The notes: generated from the sequence alone by a model not told the origin. 64,000 nucleotides of DNA from Antedon mediterranea (GCF_964355755.1 NC_092677.1:23900101-23964100), one strand, 5' to 3'. Positions 37,160 through 50,769 are shown, numbered from the stretch's first letter. A program made the numbers and translations.

Positions 37160-37935
37160 TCATGTGTAAATAATAATAATAATATCCTGGATTTATATAG
37201 CGCAATGACAATTAAGATTAATAAAACTAAAGAAATTATATGGGATTTTAGGAAAAAGAAAAATGAGAAAAGTTATCTGATAGTTAATGATCAGACAATT
37301 GAACCTGTTCATGAAACCAAATATCTTGGTACACATATTGATGATCAACTTAGCTTTGAAAAAAATACGGCCTAGATAATTAAGAAAGGTCACCAAAGGT
37401 TATATTTCCTCAGAAAGCTAAATAAATTTAATGTTAACTTTTTTACTTTGAACTTATTCTATGAAACAGTTATTCAATCAGTACTAGTTATCTCTTTTAT
37501 TGCTTGGTTCGGTAATTTAAATGAAACACACAAGAAAGGTCGGTTAATGATTTAAAATACATTTATGAAAAACAGGTCCTAAGTAAATTAAGTAAAATTT
37601 TAGAAGATAAGAAACATCCATTACATATGAGATTTTATAAGAACAAGTCAGGCCGGCTACGGACTCCTAGAGCTACGATACGACAAGAAACCGACTGTCT
37701 TTTGTATCAAATTCAATTCATATTTTTAACTCAAAGATTGTTAGATCATAATAGCGCACATGCAATATATATTTTAAAGTTTTACTGTTGATGGATGTTT
37801 TAATTAATGTTTTTAAATTGTAAATTTGTTCTATGTATGATGTAATTGTGAATGTTTTACCATATTTTTCTATCGAGGAAAACAATTTTCCATGTACATT
37901 TTCTATATATGGAACGAATAAAGATTTGATTTGAT
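37160..37935 (+). pseudogene. CR1/L2-like non-LTR retrotransposon, degraded reverse transcriptase C-terminus and 3' end
   Basis: Frame 37205-37372 translates to KTKEIIWDFRKKK, then YLIVNDQTIEPVHETKYLGT and HIDDQLSFEKNT. This is the hallmark segment after the catalytic core of CR1/L2/Jockey-type reverse transcriptases (K-x-K-E, DFR, FLGthi). After a stop, YFLRKLNKFNVNFFTLNLFY and AWFGN continue the same protein up to about 37520. The rest is broken by stops and frameshifts. It ends with AACGAATAAAGATTTGATTTG near 37935, a typical 3' tail of this class. The catalytic part is absent, so this is a dead 5'-truncated insertion. Confidence 0.7.
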
Positions 37936-39777
37936 TATATTTTTTTTGTGCGTAGGTTGTAGAACGAATACAAGCATGAATTGCAGGTTTTATTGTTGAA
38001 TTTCATTGTTGTTTGTTTTATCCCATATTATTAGGGCCTGTGTTATTGGAAGTTGGAAGAAAATAGTTTTTTTTCTTAAACCTTAATGGTTACCGGTGCA
38101 TTAATTATTAAATTGTCCACGTGGTAATTGAGAATACCTCGCCAAAAACACCTTGACAATATCAAGGACGAACTGTCCTGGGCAAAAAGGGACCAGGTGA
38201 TCAGGTAATTTACCGCGACACGTTCGTAAAAAAAAACACTTACCAATTCTCACCTTAGGGCTAGATTAATCACAGATGCTACCCATATTATGAGGATTTT
38301 ACAACCAGGAGGTTTGTAATAACAATTATCACTATAATTAACAGTGAATTAACAGCAACCTTATCTGACACATAAATAATTATGGGCCACTAAAAAATAT
38401 TGGCTTTAAAAACAATTGTAACAAAAATATCATCTTATTTGTTTTAATCATGGAGTAACAATCCGTGGTTTTAATTATTGTTTTTCTTTTGCTCTTTTTG
38501 ACACAATAATCATTATTGACCAGAGTGCGTTCGAGAGATTAACATGGGTTGAATCCCAACACGAAGTGTTATCCAACCCTGGGTCAATACAAGCACAATT
38601 AAATATGTATAAATAATTTAATAAAATGTTAAACTTTAAAAAAGAGCAGTGCTCAATATGTTTACCAATCATAAAAAAATGTGTATAAAGTGTAGGCCTA
38701 GTTTTTAAATAAATATTATGTGATTGAGCGGCTAAAAAGAGCAGCTTCGACATACATTGAATCGGTAGCTGAGAAAGTTTATAATATAAATAATAATTGT
38801 TCACTTTAAGTACTGTATTTCTGGCTCTCATTAATCCTGCCAATCATTCCATTTTGTATTGCGCCGTAAATGTTTGTTATTAACGGTATAGGCCTACCAT
38901 TCTTAAGACGTAAACGTAATTTACACGTCATCATCAAGGTCATAATCTATAAAAATTTTATTTTCTAATATACTATACTCTTTCGTTATCAAACTGAATT
39001 GATATGCACTTTCGATATAGAATTGCACATTACAAACAGAAGATAATAAAAAAAAAAGTTTTTCTAATTTGTTGCGAATCACGCCTGGATTGTTTTGAGG
39101 AGTCGCGGGACGAGCTCGCTGATCCTCGAGTAATGCAAGTGACACGGTGACGTCTACAAATACACCTGATTCAATGGTATAACCTAAACATATTTCTTGA
39201 GTTACCTCGGCTAGGGAATCAAGGCACACGCTCAAACAAAAGTTCAATTAAATATGTAATCCCTTTTCAGACTCGCCGTGAAAACCAAAGGATATGTTCA
39301 ATTTATAGATAACACGCGCAGCGGTATTTTCCACTATACGCTGAAAAATAATACATACAGTAATGCCGGTATATTAACATTTAATCCTCTGATATCGGGT
39401 TGCCATTGGTTCCTCTTTTTAGAGATCGTTTAATCTTTGAACGCTCTATTTAGATATGAACGAATGACTGCATGTTTATTTATTTGAATATTAAAAATAT
39501 TATATTGGGTAGATTCTACAAAAAGTGTTTGTACTTTCAATAAATACGGCGTGGTCGCAAACGCCGGTTGTGTCGCTGCAAACAAATTTTCTCTATTTTC
39601 ATAAAGAAACTACAGTACTTGTGCCCATCCGGGTCAGGAAAAGTGGTCTGTATAGAACATACCTATTTATTGTGTCCAACTTCTTAAATTAGTCGGCCTA
39701 ATAAAGTATACATTTTTAAAATGTTTTCGAATAGTATTTTGCCTCTTGCGTATTTCCGTGGTGAACTACGGTACGGT

Positions 39778-39907
39778 CGACCAAACTTTATGTGAAAAAA
39801 ATGTGATGTGCCCATATATGGACATGATGATGTCACTACTTTATTTGGGCATATCACTGCCATATTTTGGCACATCGCACTAGTTTGATAGTGCAGACAG
39901 AGCTTAA
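39778..39907. mobile_element. Palindromic MITE family B, copy 3, left end degraded
   Basis: CCAAACTTTATGTG..GTGATGTGCCCATATATGG, then GATGATGTCACTA, then TAGTTTGATAGTGCAGACAG and AGCTTAA. The left terminal repeat is decayed. Confidence 0.65.
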
Positions 39908-40494
39908 TGTTTAGCGTACTTTTCAATAGTGCAAAGTAATCCTTGGAATATTGTTTTTATTTCTGTTTAAAATCTTAAAGTTTTCGTGAAATTATGTCCC
40001 AAATAAATGTCGTATAGACTTCATCGACATTTCACATTTGATAAATACTGTCTAGATTTCAATATAAATGAAAATTAACACAAATTTATGGACACTATCT
40101 CTCTAAATTCGTCTCAATTGAAACTGATAAACAACACGGTCGCGTTGAACTCTCAAGATATCGTCTGCACGCTTCAAAGTAAGCTTTCAATATAATAATA
40201 TGACTCTCTCCATCGATCGATTAATCTACCTCATTGACATGACTTCATCTTGTTTTATTAATGTAGCCAGTAGTGATGAAGACGGAGTAGTCAAATACTG
40301 CCTTCCTACTAAATGTCAGCATGAATGGCTGGTGCATCTTTTCTACCATAAAATATTCGTATAATTGATGACAAGGTGAGCTTAGGTCACGGAGCAGGGT
40401 TTGTTCGGGGCCGAAGATGCGTTTTTGTGGGTTGTAAAGATTTCTCCCTTGTAAGGGTTTTTTCACCTTATTGATGACTCTTTCATGTCAAAAG

Positions 40495-40540
40495 TCGTCC
40501 AGTATAAAAACAGTATTTCAATTCAATTCAATTCGTCACA
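40495..40540 (+). mobile_element. Possible SINE tail
   Basis: CCAGTATAAAAACAGTATTT followed by (CAATT)n matches the 3' end of the SINE copy at 22225-22270. The body upstream is not recognisable. Confidence 0.3.
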
Positions 40541-43500
40541 AAATGTTCGTTTAGTATTTAGGCCCTATAATGCCAAATATGAAAATATATTTCCAACTCC
40601 CATTTTTGCCAATTGGCGCTATTGAGATAATAAAATATTTCTACACAATGTAAAAACAGCTTTAAAAAAATTATAGGTGTACTTTCACTAACTGTAAATG
40701 TCTTGAACCAAATGTTTAAATAATATTTATAATTTTGGCGAATGTATAAAACAATTCTAAATCTTCTACTTTACAGCTATATTATGGAAAGTTGATGTTT
40801 TGTAATTCAATATTGTAATCATTTCAGATATTTATTTCATCGTCAATTTCCGTTTACGCCTATTATTATAGACAAACAGTTCATCCTCAATAATAATAGT
40901 TTATTCTTATATAGCGCACAATTATAAGCAAGCTCTCAATGCGCATGTACATAAATTAAAATAGACGAGAAATGGCGATAATTTAAATTAATGAAAACCT
41001 TGTTTGAAAAAGAAATACTTTAACTTTTAGTCTTGAAAAAGTTTAGAGTAGCACACTGTCTGATTTAAATTGGTAGGAAATTGTACTTTATTAAAGGCAT
41101 GTACATGAAAGTGTGTTTAAACAAGTGCTAGTAATAATTTATTTATTTTATTTATGTATTAAAACATATTTAGACAGGATAACATAATTAGGCCTGCCGG
41201 TATTTCTTTTGTTGTCTTACATGGGTTCATCCCACTTTTATTTCCTTATACAAGTACTTTTTTTTTCATTTTTTGCTATGTAATACATCTCTTACATAAC
41301 CTTGTGTTTTTATATATGTTTTTTTATATAATACCATTATTCCACTGAATTGACTCGGAGATCATTTTTTTGGGTGTGCCGTAACATACGAACTTGGATA
41401 CACGCGGCACTGTATCTATCACTATCCCTACAGTATTTGTGTTAATATTGTACGAATTGCCGATAGAGCGATCAGCTATAATATTAAGACTCATAACTGT
41501 CTGTTTACTTATTACGTATTGACGGAACGATAAACTAACAAAATAGACCATGCTTATGGTAATATTAATAACTGGGATTCAGTGTTATATTGCATTATCA
41601 GAAACCATAGGGAGAAAAGTGTTCAGGTTGGTATAAACAAACAAAATGAACGGGCAAACAAACTCCGTCAGGGGATCCTCAGAACGGTCTCGACAAAGTA
41701 ATTAAATCGAACGTTTTCGAAGACAGTAAATATTAAAAGAGGTTGTAATTTCAAACAATGCATGGTGCGGTAACTGTAAATCTTAATTTGGCGGAAAATA
41801 AGTTACCGGTAGTTTGTAAAATATCTGACAATGAACTGTTCTACAGTTACACCAAGCATGGAGGTATAAGCTAGAATTAGATAAAATCTAATTTTATACC
41901 TCAAAATGTGGATTAATGTGTGTAGCTATAGTTTAAGCACTTGCGTAATACTGTATGGTCTAGATAGATTAAAAACCAATACTATTAATAATGTGAATCA
42001 ATCAATCAAATCATTGTTTTATTCTATAAACATAAACATTACAATATATCTTGTAACTTTGTGAAAACGCCAAGTTTTACAATTACGTAAACGTTAATTA
42101 CAATTAATTCAGAACATAAACAAAATTCTCAAACTTTTGAAGTTAAACATGACGATATAAAGTCATGAAAAAAACCAAAAACCAAAAAGGTTCCAGTAAT
42201 TTACCGTTGCTTATAAAAAGCTGAATATAAACTTTCATTAGAATAAAATAGAGATTCATTTCAAAACATGGTAGAGGATTTGTAACTGTACAATCGATGT
42301 TGCCCATGTCATTCAGGGTGGTATATTTTTAATGAATTGGAAGTTTTAACATTTTATAGATTTTTACTTCCAAGTGGAAGAAACGAATTTATATTTTCAT
42401 CTGTACTGCCAAATAAAATTATTTTGCAGGAGTTCTTTTTTTCTTAAATGTTAAATGACTCTATAAGAAAATGGAAATTATTTATATTTTTTTGTTGGGC
42501 TATTTCTTTAATGCAATTATTCATTGATAAATTGAAACCCGCAACAACATTATTGTACTTTTTAATTTAATTTAAATCTTATTTTCATCCTGAAATCTTA
42601 AAATTATACTTTGGTTGTTTTTGTGTTTTACTTAATTTATAAGTGTTTTTCATAATTACCGAATTTATATATTTTTATTGTATAAAGGAATTACTGACTC
42701 ATTGAGTCATAATAACCTATGTCACTTTTGTTCTTGACCTGTTTTCATTGTTTCTTTTTGGCCAAATAAATAAATAAAATCAACATTTTTCTATTAAAAC
42801 ATGAAAATATAAAACCGTTATGAAGCAAAAATTGAGGGCCTCATTAGATATTCGTAGAATTGAAATTGCAATGAAAATTCCCAACTCTCACTTAAGTTAC
42901 ATAAAAAGTGAAGTAATTATACGATAAAATCTTTCAATTCCATAATATTAGACATGATATTCGTTTACATACCATGGTCGACCCCGGGGCTGCAGATAAC
43001 AGTGGGCGGTACTGTACTTACTGGCCAATTTGGTTTTATGTTCGTTTGTCTAAAGTAAATAATATTTCTGCACGTTTATTTTAAACCGATTTACTACACA
43101 ATGTGCCAGCAGTTTTAAAAGTAACACTAGAGCGCAGTGGGTTCATATTCGCGAGTATGATGGTTATATGAGCTTGTTATAACAACGCTTTATACCTGTC
43201 AAAAACGAGTAAAGTATTGATGCATGGATGTTTAGGCTTGTCAAATTTGACCGCAACAACAGCCAGTGGTTTTTACCGGTCGAAAAGTCAACTTTGCTTG
43301 ATGACGCGTTCGTAGAAACGAATTCGTCCGTCCGTGTGGTACTGACGGATGTTATTCATTATTAACATTAAAATTACATGGTTATGTTTATGAGTCGTGG
43401 GTCACGTGATGCCAGTTTATTTATTTCATCAATTTCTATATCATTTGATAATACAAGATATTTGATAGTATTGTACCACCAAACCATTCTATTCACTGAA

Positions 43501-44946
43501 TGTTGGCGAAAATACCGAGCTCTTTCATCTTTATCAAGTCAGCCTAACAACCGTTTAAGAATTGATATTAAAACAAACAGATTATATTCATTACATACTT
43601 AGAAATGTTTGTCCAATGCCCAATTAATTAGGCCTACAGAAATAAAATAAGAATAGATATTTTACCTAGCGAGACAAAAATAAGAATAGCCGATGAAAAG
43701 TGGTTTTTTTTATAAATAATAATAAGAAAGGTACATACGTAGAATAAATAAAATGATTATGGTGTCATCGTTGATTGTGTTGATGTATCTGATGATGAGG
43801 GTTGATAAATTGTATAATTTCATATTATATCTTGTAGAGACACCGTATTTTGTTTCTTTCTTCTCAACATACATAATCATAATCGGTGTATTTCTTTGGC
43901 TTTACCACGTTGAAACATCTGTTCTCTTCAGATCACAACATTGGGCCCGGTTAGAGTGTGAAACTGAAATTAACGGGTGCTGTATATGGAGCCGGGGTCC
44001 CATTAAGAATTTGAGATCAGCACTGCTGACTCTTACGGCAGCCCCTGCATCTATAGTACTGTAAATGCCTCATATCAGACGTATTGGCTTAATGCCTCTC
44101 CTGGTCAAGATGGTCACTGAACGAGAGATGATAGGACCAGCCAAAGGTGCTTTAGACGGTCCATGTCTTAGTTTCATCCATTGTCGTCCGCGACTTAGAC
44201 GTCTCGACCATAGATAGATAGAAATATGCTGTATGTATTACTGTAGGTGAGATTCCGCGAGGCAGCTTACCAAATGAGGGCTCTGTATGTCTGTAAATAA
44301 TATAGAATGAGAATATTATATAATTGTTTTATTAAGTAATTTTAATTCGTTGAGTAGCATAGAGAGCTTCACAAACAAGTGTATCTTCAAGCAAGGAATG
44401 TTTTTGTTTCCTTTTTTTTCACCTTGCAAAGGTAGATCATGGTACAGATACAGGTAGATCATTATTGGTCTAGTAACGTTAGCCTCGATTTTAAAAGTGT
44501 GAAACTAGCTTACCACTATTTTTCGAAATTTAAAGGATAACCTGGCCGGATGGGACCGCTAACCACTGGATTCGCCTTGTTTAGAATGATTTTATTTTTT
44601 TGGCAATTGTTTGTTCTAAAAAATAAAAAGTTAAGCTAATTCAACCACCCGAATTATTATTCATTAAATATCTTCGAAGATTCAGATTTGATTTGGTATG
44701 GTTTATGTAAGATATTTTTGTAGTATTTAGATTGATTTCGTTATTTCATTTCTTTAATTTGTTCGGCCAGACTATCGGCGTGTCAGCTTTTGTTGCGAGG
44801 AAATTAATTGACTTTATTAATACGCTTGAAACCTATAGTGATTAGTTTGTAATTACCTCTAGGCCAAATTATCTACCTATGATCAGGATATTTAATGATA
44901 TAATGAATATGATAAGAATAATAATTATTATAGTTATGAATATCTA

Positions 44947-45299
44947 TTAAAGATATATTGTCCCCCTAAAAAAAATATTTTTTTAATTTTTGTTGTTGAA
45001 TATGTTATTTTAATGTCGCATAATAGTTATTCACTCTCACAAAAAATTGGGTCTGAAAAAAATTTATTTACCTGAGAAAAATGTAATTTAAAGCAAAAAA
45101 TGGTCAAATTGTCTGGAAGACAATGAGTTTTTGGGTAATTTAACTGTTTATTTTGTCTTTTTATAGGTGAAATAATTTTTTCCCCCGTTTTTTTTCTTAT
45201 GGAAGTGAACAACTTCATTAAAACTGCAAAATGGCCTATTCAAAGTCCGATTTTAAAAATCTTTATTTTTCATGATTTTGGGGGACAATACATCTTTAA
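44947..45299. mobile_element. MITE family A, longest copy (353 bp), TTAA at both ends
   Basis: Ends TTAAAGATATATTGTCCCCC and GGGGGACAATACATCTTTAA are nearly perfect terminal inverted repeats that include TTAA. Internal landmarks shared with other copies are TTTAAAGCAAAAAATGG, GAAGTGAACAACTTCATT and GGCCTATTCAAAGTCCGAT. No ORF. Confidence 0.75.
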
Positions 45300-45641
45300 C
45301 AACTCCCAAATTCATTACCGTACACTACTAAATTACAGTATTATGGCGGATCCGGATACAGTACTGTTTCGTCGTCGTCTATGAAAATAATAAATAGATA
45401 GATAAAATGTGTTCCACTAAATAAGTTATTTTCTTGTTGACAAAATATGCCGAATTTTTAAAGAAAAAAATTGCGGTCATCAACCGAAAAGCCCATTGAT
45501 TGGAAATGTTTTGTTACGTTTAACTGTGCTGTTTGTTTATTTGTTATTTAAAGACATTTAATATATGTGTCATTTTTGTTTGGCACCATTTTATATATTT
45601 CTGTATTATACAACTGTAGGCATATTTCTTAATTTTAAGAG

Positions 45642-45705
45642 ACTTGAACCAGGCATCTGTAACATTCGTTGCATATCCATTCTACCATTGGAGAAATTAA
45701 AGGTC
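45642..45705 (-). other. tRNA-like sequence, probably pseudogene or SINE head
   Basis: On the minus strand: CCAATGGTAGAATGGATATG resembles a pol III A box and D-arm, and GCCTGGTTCAAGTCTC a B box and T-arm, at tRNA-like spacing. I could not fold a clean acceptor stem, so a functional tRNA is unlikely. Confidence 0.35.
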
Positions 45706-46581
45706 GAACTAACATGTACAGAGTGGCAATGATTGGTACCATTTTTTATTTGTCGATTGGGAAAAATCTAAATCATTCAGCGGCTGTCTATCGTGGCTCG
45801 TTAATTACATCCAACTCATCAAGTTTGTGATTTGCTTTCAATTGTTTCATATTCTGGAGAAAAAAAAAATCGCCTACGATATGTGACGATTTGAATTAAG
45901 CCAGAGTCTCTGTAAATCATACGTTAAGTAACGTGTCATAAGACTTGGAAGCGTGATAATTCTCGACAGAACAAATTAATGACGGAGGCCTAGCTGATTT
46001 AGAAAGACAGAATAAATGCGACCTCCCTGTATGAATCCACTTCGGGCATAAATTATCCTATAATTGCCGAGTATAGTTGAGGAATAGGACGTAAAACCTG
46101 CTAGGCCAGCGTGTTCACCGAGATGGTTGGCCGGAACATGCTTTTGCGTGTTAACTACAATAAACATCGGCTCGGTAATTGCTGTTGAAATCGTTTGATA
46201 ACGTCTGCTCCTATAAAACCGTATTTTTCATTGCTCTAATTTCTATTGATAGTCAATAATTTATATTACCTGGCTCTATAGATCATCTACATATGTTACA
46301 ATAACATATCTATTAAAATCCAACCGTACTGTAGGACCTATAAAAGTTAAAATATTGAACTTTGGGTGAAATCTATTTTGCACTATTCACTGGGAGTGGC
46401 ATTTTTTATTAGATCCCAGTGAGGATTTGCCCTTTAACGATCAAACACGCCCACCGAGAAATTATATATAGACAGATATCAATTAAGATAATGTAAATAA
46501 AATAATATCAACATAATTATTGTTTCTTCAATAATGAACTGATTTAATAGTCTACTGAATTAGTTTTATTTGTATATCGCA

Positions 46582-46873
46582 TTAAAGATATATTTTGTCC
46601 CTAAACATTTTTTAAAGATTTAATAATATAGCCTATGTTCCCATAAAAACGTGAAAATGAAGATTATTTCCATCAAAAAAAACAAAGAAAAAAACAATTA
46701 TTTTTTGGGTTTTTTTGACTGAACATTTTGTTGTTGAATATATGACTCTGAGACTAACAATTGGATAGAAAAAGAAATATCTATCTAGAAAATAATACTT
46801 GTTTTATATAAAAAAAAAAAAATTTTTATAAGTAAAATTATTATCTCCTGTTCGTTTTTTTTTCTGTAGAAGT
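46582..46873. mobile_element. MITE family A, right end missing
   Basis: Left end TTAAAGATATATTTTGTCCC at 46582. The inner part resembles the family up to GTAGAAGTAAATTA near 46877. The right end is replaced by a 49-bp foldback at 46874-46922. Confidence 0.5.
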
Positions 46874-46922
46874 AAATTATTTCTTTATTTTATTATTTAA
46901 TAATAAAATAAAGAAATAATTT
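46874..46922. repeat. AT-rich foldback, 24-bp arms, 1-base centre
   Basis: AAATTATTTCTTTATTTTAT.. and its exact complement meet at a single T (46898). It lies exactly where the MITE above loses similarity to its family, so it probably arose by a breakage and fold-back copying event (inference). Confidence 0.6.
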
Positions 46923-47327
46923 TGTGAAGAATAAAAGTTTAAAAAAATACAGTTGCGATAGTACAATAAAGTTTGTAACTACAATTGCAGGCTGGATACC
47001 ACCTTTACAAAAACAAACAATTTGATTGGGAACCTTTTTGAGAAGTGTGAGCAGAATGATAAATAAACAATACAACTATACGGTGTACAGTAGGCGGGCA
47101 TGTCATTAGTCAATTGGTGGTTTTATCAGCTAAAGTAACATTTGGCCAGCATCAATGGCAATGTCAACCTGTCAGTAACCTCACTAAACAGTTTACAATG
47201 CCCCATGCTAGGATAGTGGATACTCGTATGAAACGCGTACATATGGAACGCCGTTTATGCAACCTTTTGATGATATGAATTTTATGACGCGATATGTGAA
47301 ATGTCATTTATTGTATTGTTTTTAACT

Positions 47328-47366
47328 TTTTGATAATTTTGATAATTTTGATAATTTGATAATTTT
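47328..47366. repeat. Short tandem repeat, (TTTTGATAA)n
   Basis: Four copies of a 9-10 bp unit. Confidence 0.7.
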
Positions 47367-48665
47367 CTGCTCAAAGGTGTTACATTTTTTTCATTAAATG
47401 ATGCAAGAGATAGGACATTAGTTCACAACTTCATGTTATCATGTTTATGTATTTACTTCGGATTTTAAAAAGTGTGTTATTTCAAAAGTTTTAGGCCTAT
47501 AGCATACTTTTTAATTTGATAATGTTTAGCTTATGCAGAGTACCGTATTTATTTGTATATTAAAGTATTCATAATTATATATATATATTCTTTCTGATTT
47601 CTAAAGGTGTATTATTTCAATAAAAATGTATTAGGGTATTATGAGACTAGTTTTTTAGATTTGTGTTTGTATGCCGTTAAACGTGGGAATCGTGCTCTCT
47701 TTTGTTAGTTTGAATTCTGAAATGTACAAGATTTTAAAAGGTTGGCCACACAGAAAGTTGGTGGTATTTAATATCGTGATCGATGGACTGGGGATAGATA
47801 CTGAAAATACATAACATCAACGTTGCTTCCATTAGGCCGGTTTAAAAGGCCTGCTTATCACGCGTCAGTTGTCAAAATGAGGTCGTACAGGTTGAGTCCA
47901 GATTAAAGCTAGGCCTACATTGTTTTACGACCTAAATCAGCTGATCAGAAATCAAGAACCAGTCACATTTTGCTTAATTTTGTTCAAATGTTCTTATTTT
48001 TTTATCTTAATAAAGCTCTTTTGATCAATTCACAAACATACAGGCCGTAATTTTCCTCATCTGATCTTCCAACATTTGAATATTTGATTGTAGGCCTACA
48101 TACTTTTCAAAATGTATTTCCGAAAATCAAGTTTACAAAGTTTACAAAAAACAAACAAAAAATCGCAAAAACGCACATTTTCTGAACCATGTCCTGAAAC
48201 AAAAGAAATACATTTCATATGATATGAATAAAATGAAACCTAATTCAGCTTTTTTAATTTTTGTTTCAAACTTATGAAGTCGTTCGGCGTTTTCTTAAGT
48301 TTATGTATTAAGATATGTATTGTTCAAAGGCAAAAAACTAGAATGAAGATTTAGGCAGGTTCAGATCGTGACAAAGGATATTGAATGATAATCGTATCTG
48401 AACGTAGGCTTTTTCTTTAAACAACGGTATATTTCAATATGAAGGTGTGTTACTGCAACTACACCTTTATGTAAATTACAGGCCACTTGGTAATATAAGA
48501 AAAAGTTAAATGCCCCTGAAACTGTATATTTGCGAAAGAAAAAAAACCCCACCAAATGATCAAATAAAACCTTTAAAATGTATTATGTAGAAAGCTCATA
48601 GAAATGCTATTTAATATAACAACTGGCATGTCTATGTAGGAAAATGTATTCGAGGAAGCTTGTAA

Positions 48666-48720
48666 TAAGAGGGATGTTAGGTCCCGAAGGTGTCTCTTTA
48701 AATAGAGGTTCTACGGTATC
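48666..48720 (-). mobile_element. CAGTAGAACC-type repeat, fragment
   Basis: On the minus strand, ACCGTAGAACCTCTATTTA then AAGAGACACCTTCGGGACC. A clear end fragment of the same family. Confidence 0.35.
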
Positions 48721-49288
48721 ATTAAAAATATACGGTAAATAAATACAATTTGTTTTTTTTATAACCAACTGCAAGATGTCGCTTCAATAACAATTCGTCG
48801 CTTCAAAACTAATCTGTATGAATATCTTGAAAGGAATATATCGCCAATTTTGTTTGGTTTTTTATACAGGGTATGTTTGTTTATACACCCCTCACTAACA
48901 AGGTAATAAGTGTTACGCCGATATTTTAATTTCGTTCGCTGTATTTACTTAGCTTGGTTATGGGCATCGTTTGTGGGAGTTACAGAAAGAGTAGTAAATC
49001 ATTCATTTTCAATAAATAATGATAAGAGAAAAGATTCTGAAGTTTTCAAGTAGGTCATAATTTAAAAGTTATGTCTTTATAAAAAATAATCAGATTTTTT
49101 TTTTAATGAGAATGTGCCAGAAATGTCATACCAGAATTCATTTAGGCCATATAAAATAAATGAAATCACATGATTCCATGTTTATCATTGATAATACCAT
49201 CAGTTGACTTCGAATCCATACCGATATTGCTCTTTTGTTGGATAAACGGTCAAATGTTTAGGCCTATATTTCAGCACATTATTACGTG

Positions 49289-49309
49289 GGGGAGGGGGGG
49301 GGGGGGTTC
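49289..49309. repeat. Poly-G run
   Basis: GGGGGAGGGGGGGGGGGG, a strongly G-only stretch in AT-rich DNA with potential to form a G-quadruplex on the + strand. Confidence 0.6.
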
Positions 49310-50769
49310 CAAACATTGGAGACGAGGGGTTAAATTCAGCAATACCAATGGCCCTCCAATCCATTAATTGTATTTAAAACATAATTATTATACAGTTTAT
49401 CAGTATCTAGGGGCGATTTGATGACCTGGAAATAGTCATGGTTTATCAGTCGATAGGCGTCGTATCGTGATAAAGCATTATTCATGTAGGGAGTAAGCTT
49501 AGGCCTAATTAGGACTACAATAATGATTATCCATTCACAGGAAAGCAATCACGTCTAAAAGAATCGTTATATAGGGCGTACGTGAAAGATATCTCAGTAG
49601 GCCTAGCATTTATTTCTTGGAACCTCATGCTATCGACATCTTTGCAACAAGTTAGGGTCTACCTCATCTTGATTATCTATTATAATGGAGTACGGTACGA
49701 TCTGTTTGGCAGTACTGTATCAGGTGCTGATAGAAAGAATAATAAAAGTGCTGTACTTTCTTCGTAAACTTATTTTATTAAAGTGTTATTTTAAAAGAAA
49801 CAAATTCGAGATACGAAACAGATCAACTGTCAGGAATATTCTTATGTAGGCTTAATTGACAATGTATTATGATTTATATCAAATCGGGTGTTATTAACAT
49901 ACAATAAAGGTAATATTAATAAATAATAATTAATAAACCCGGTTTCGAATTCTTACATTAATTTGAATGATTTATGAATATTTTATAATATGAATTATTA
50001 TTCCCAGACAATGCGGTAAAATGATTGACAACGTCAGTGTGCAATTTACATGCAGCTGTTAACGGGAGAGGTACATGAGCGGCATCATGTCTAGCGACAA
50101 TAAACATTTTACAGTATCACGTCTTCTGACAGCAATCTTCGTCATATATGATACTATTAGTGAGAGATAATTTACGTTTAGTTACTATTTAGGAGTTAGG
50201 TGCTGCTATATGGTATGGGATTGCAGCCGTCAACAGGTACGATACTGCTGAGTGTGTACCGTCGGTAGACGACTGAGATACCGAACGAGAATCTTCGCGT
50301 GGTAGGCCTATGGCTTAGCAGTTTACTTTGGAAAAGGATGGCATTCATCTAGATTTCACTCTTTTCTGTATACTAAAGGCCATGTTTTATATTCGGACAT
50401 TCTAAAATAACGTTTAGGCATACTTCATTTAAACTAAGATCAAGAAATGTCTAGGGCCATTATTTTAAGACAAGCCTAATATTCTTTTTTGCAGGGTAGG
50501 CCTAATGTGATGAAGGAATGAACGAATGAAAAGTGTGAAAAATGTGTAAATAGCCAGCCGACTATGCCAGAGAAGTGTGTAATCTTAGGCTACTCTCTCT
50601 CCTCTCCAATCAAACTCGAAAACAATTAAACAAATATTATGGAGAGGACTAATTATGGACTGTAGGCATAATTTGAATCATTCTTATTTTGTTATACAGA
50701 AACGTTGATAAATACTAAAATTGTTAACACTGTTCGTTACGTATGATTAAAAAGGGGGCGCCGTTTACC

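Larger units (their letters stand above)
37936..44946. other. Intergenic with one GC-richer patch
   Basis: Apart from the MITE at 39778 and the SINE tail at 40495, I see no gene. The stretch 43910-44260 is clearly less AT-rich than its surroundings and could be an exon of a non-coding RNA or an old repeat; its frames show no known domain. Confidence 0.4.

Noticed and set aside
38921-39247. 108-codon minus-strand frame
   Set aside because: No domain recognised, and no splice or promoter evidence; AT-rich DNA yields such frames by chance.
42970-42996. Polylinker-like stretch (CCATGGTCGACC, CCGGGGCTGCAG)
   Set aside because: Looks like a cloning site (NcoI, SalI, SmaI, PstI order), but both flanks are ordinary genomic DNA of the same composition and no vector sequence follows, so chance is likelier than contamination.
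43753-44064. 103-codon frame with hydrophobic N-terminus
   Set aside because: Hydrophobicity comes from AT-rich codons; the second half changes character at the GC-richer patch; no known family.
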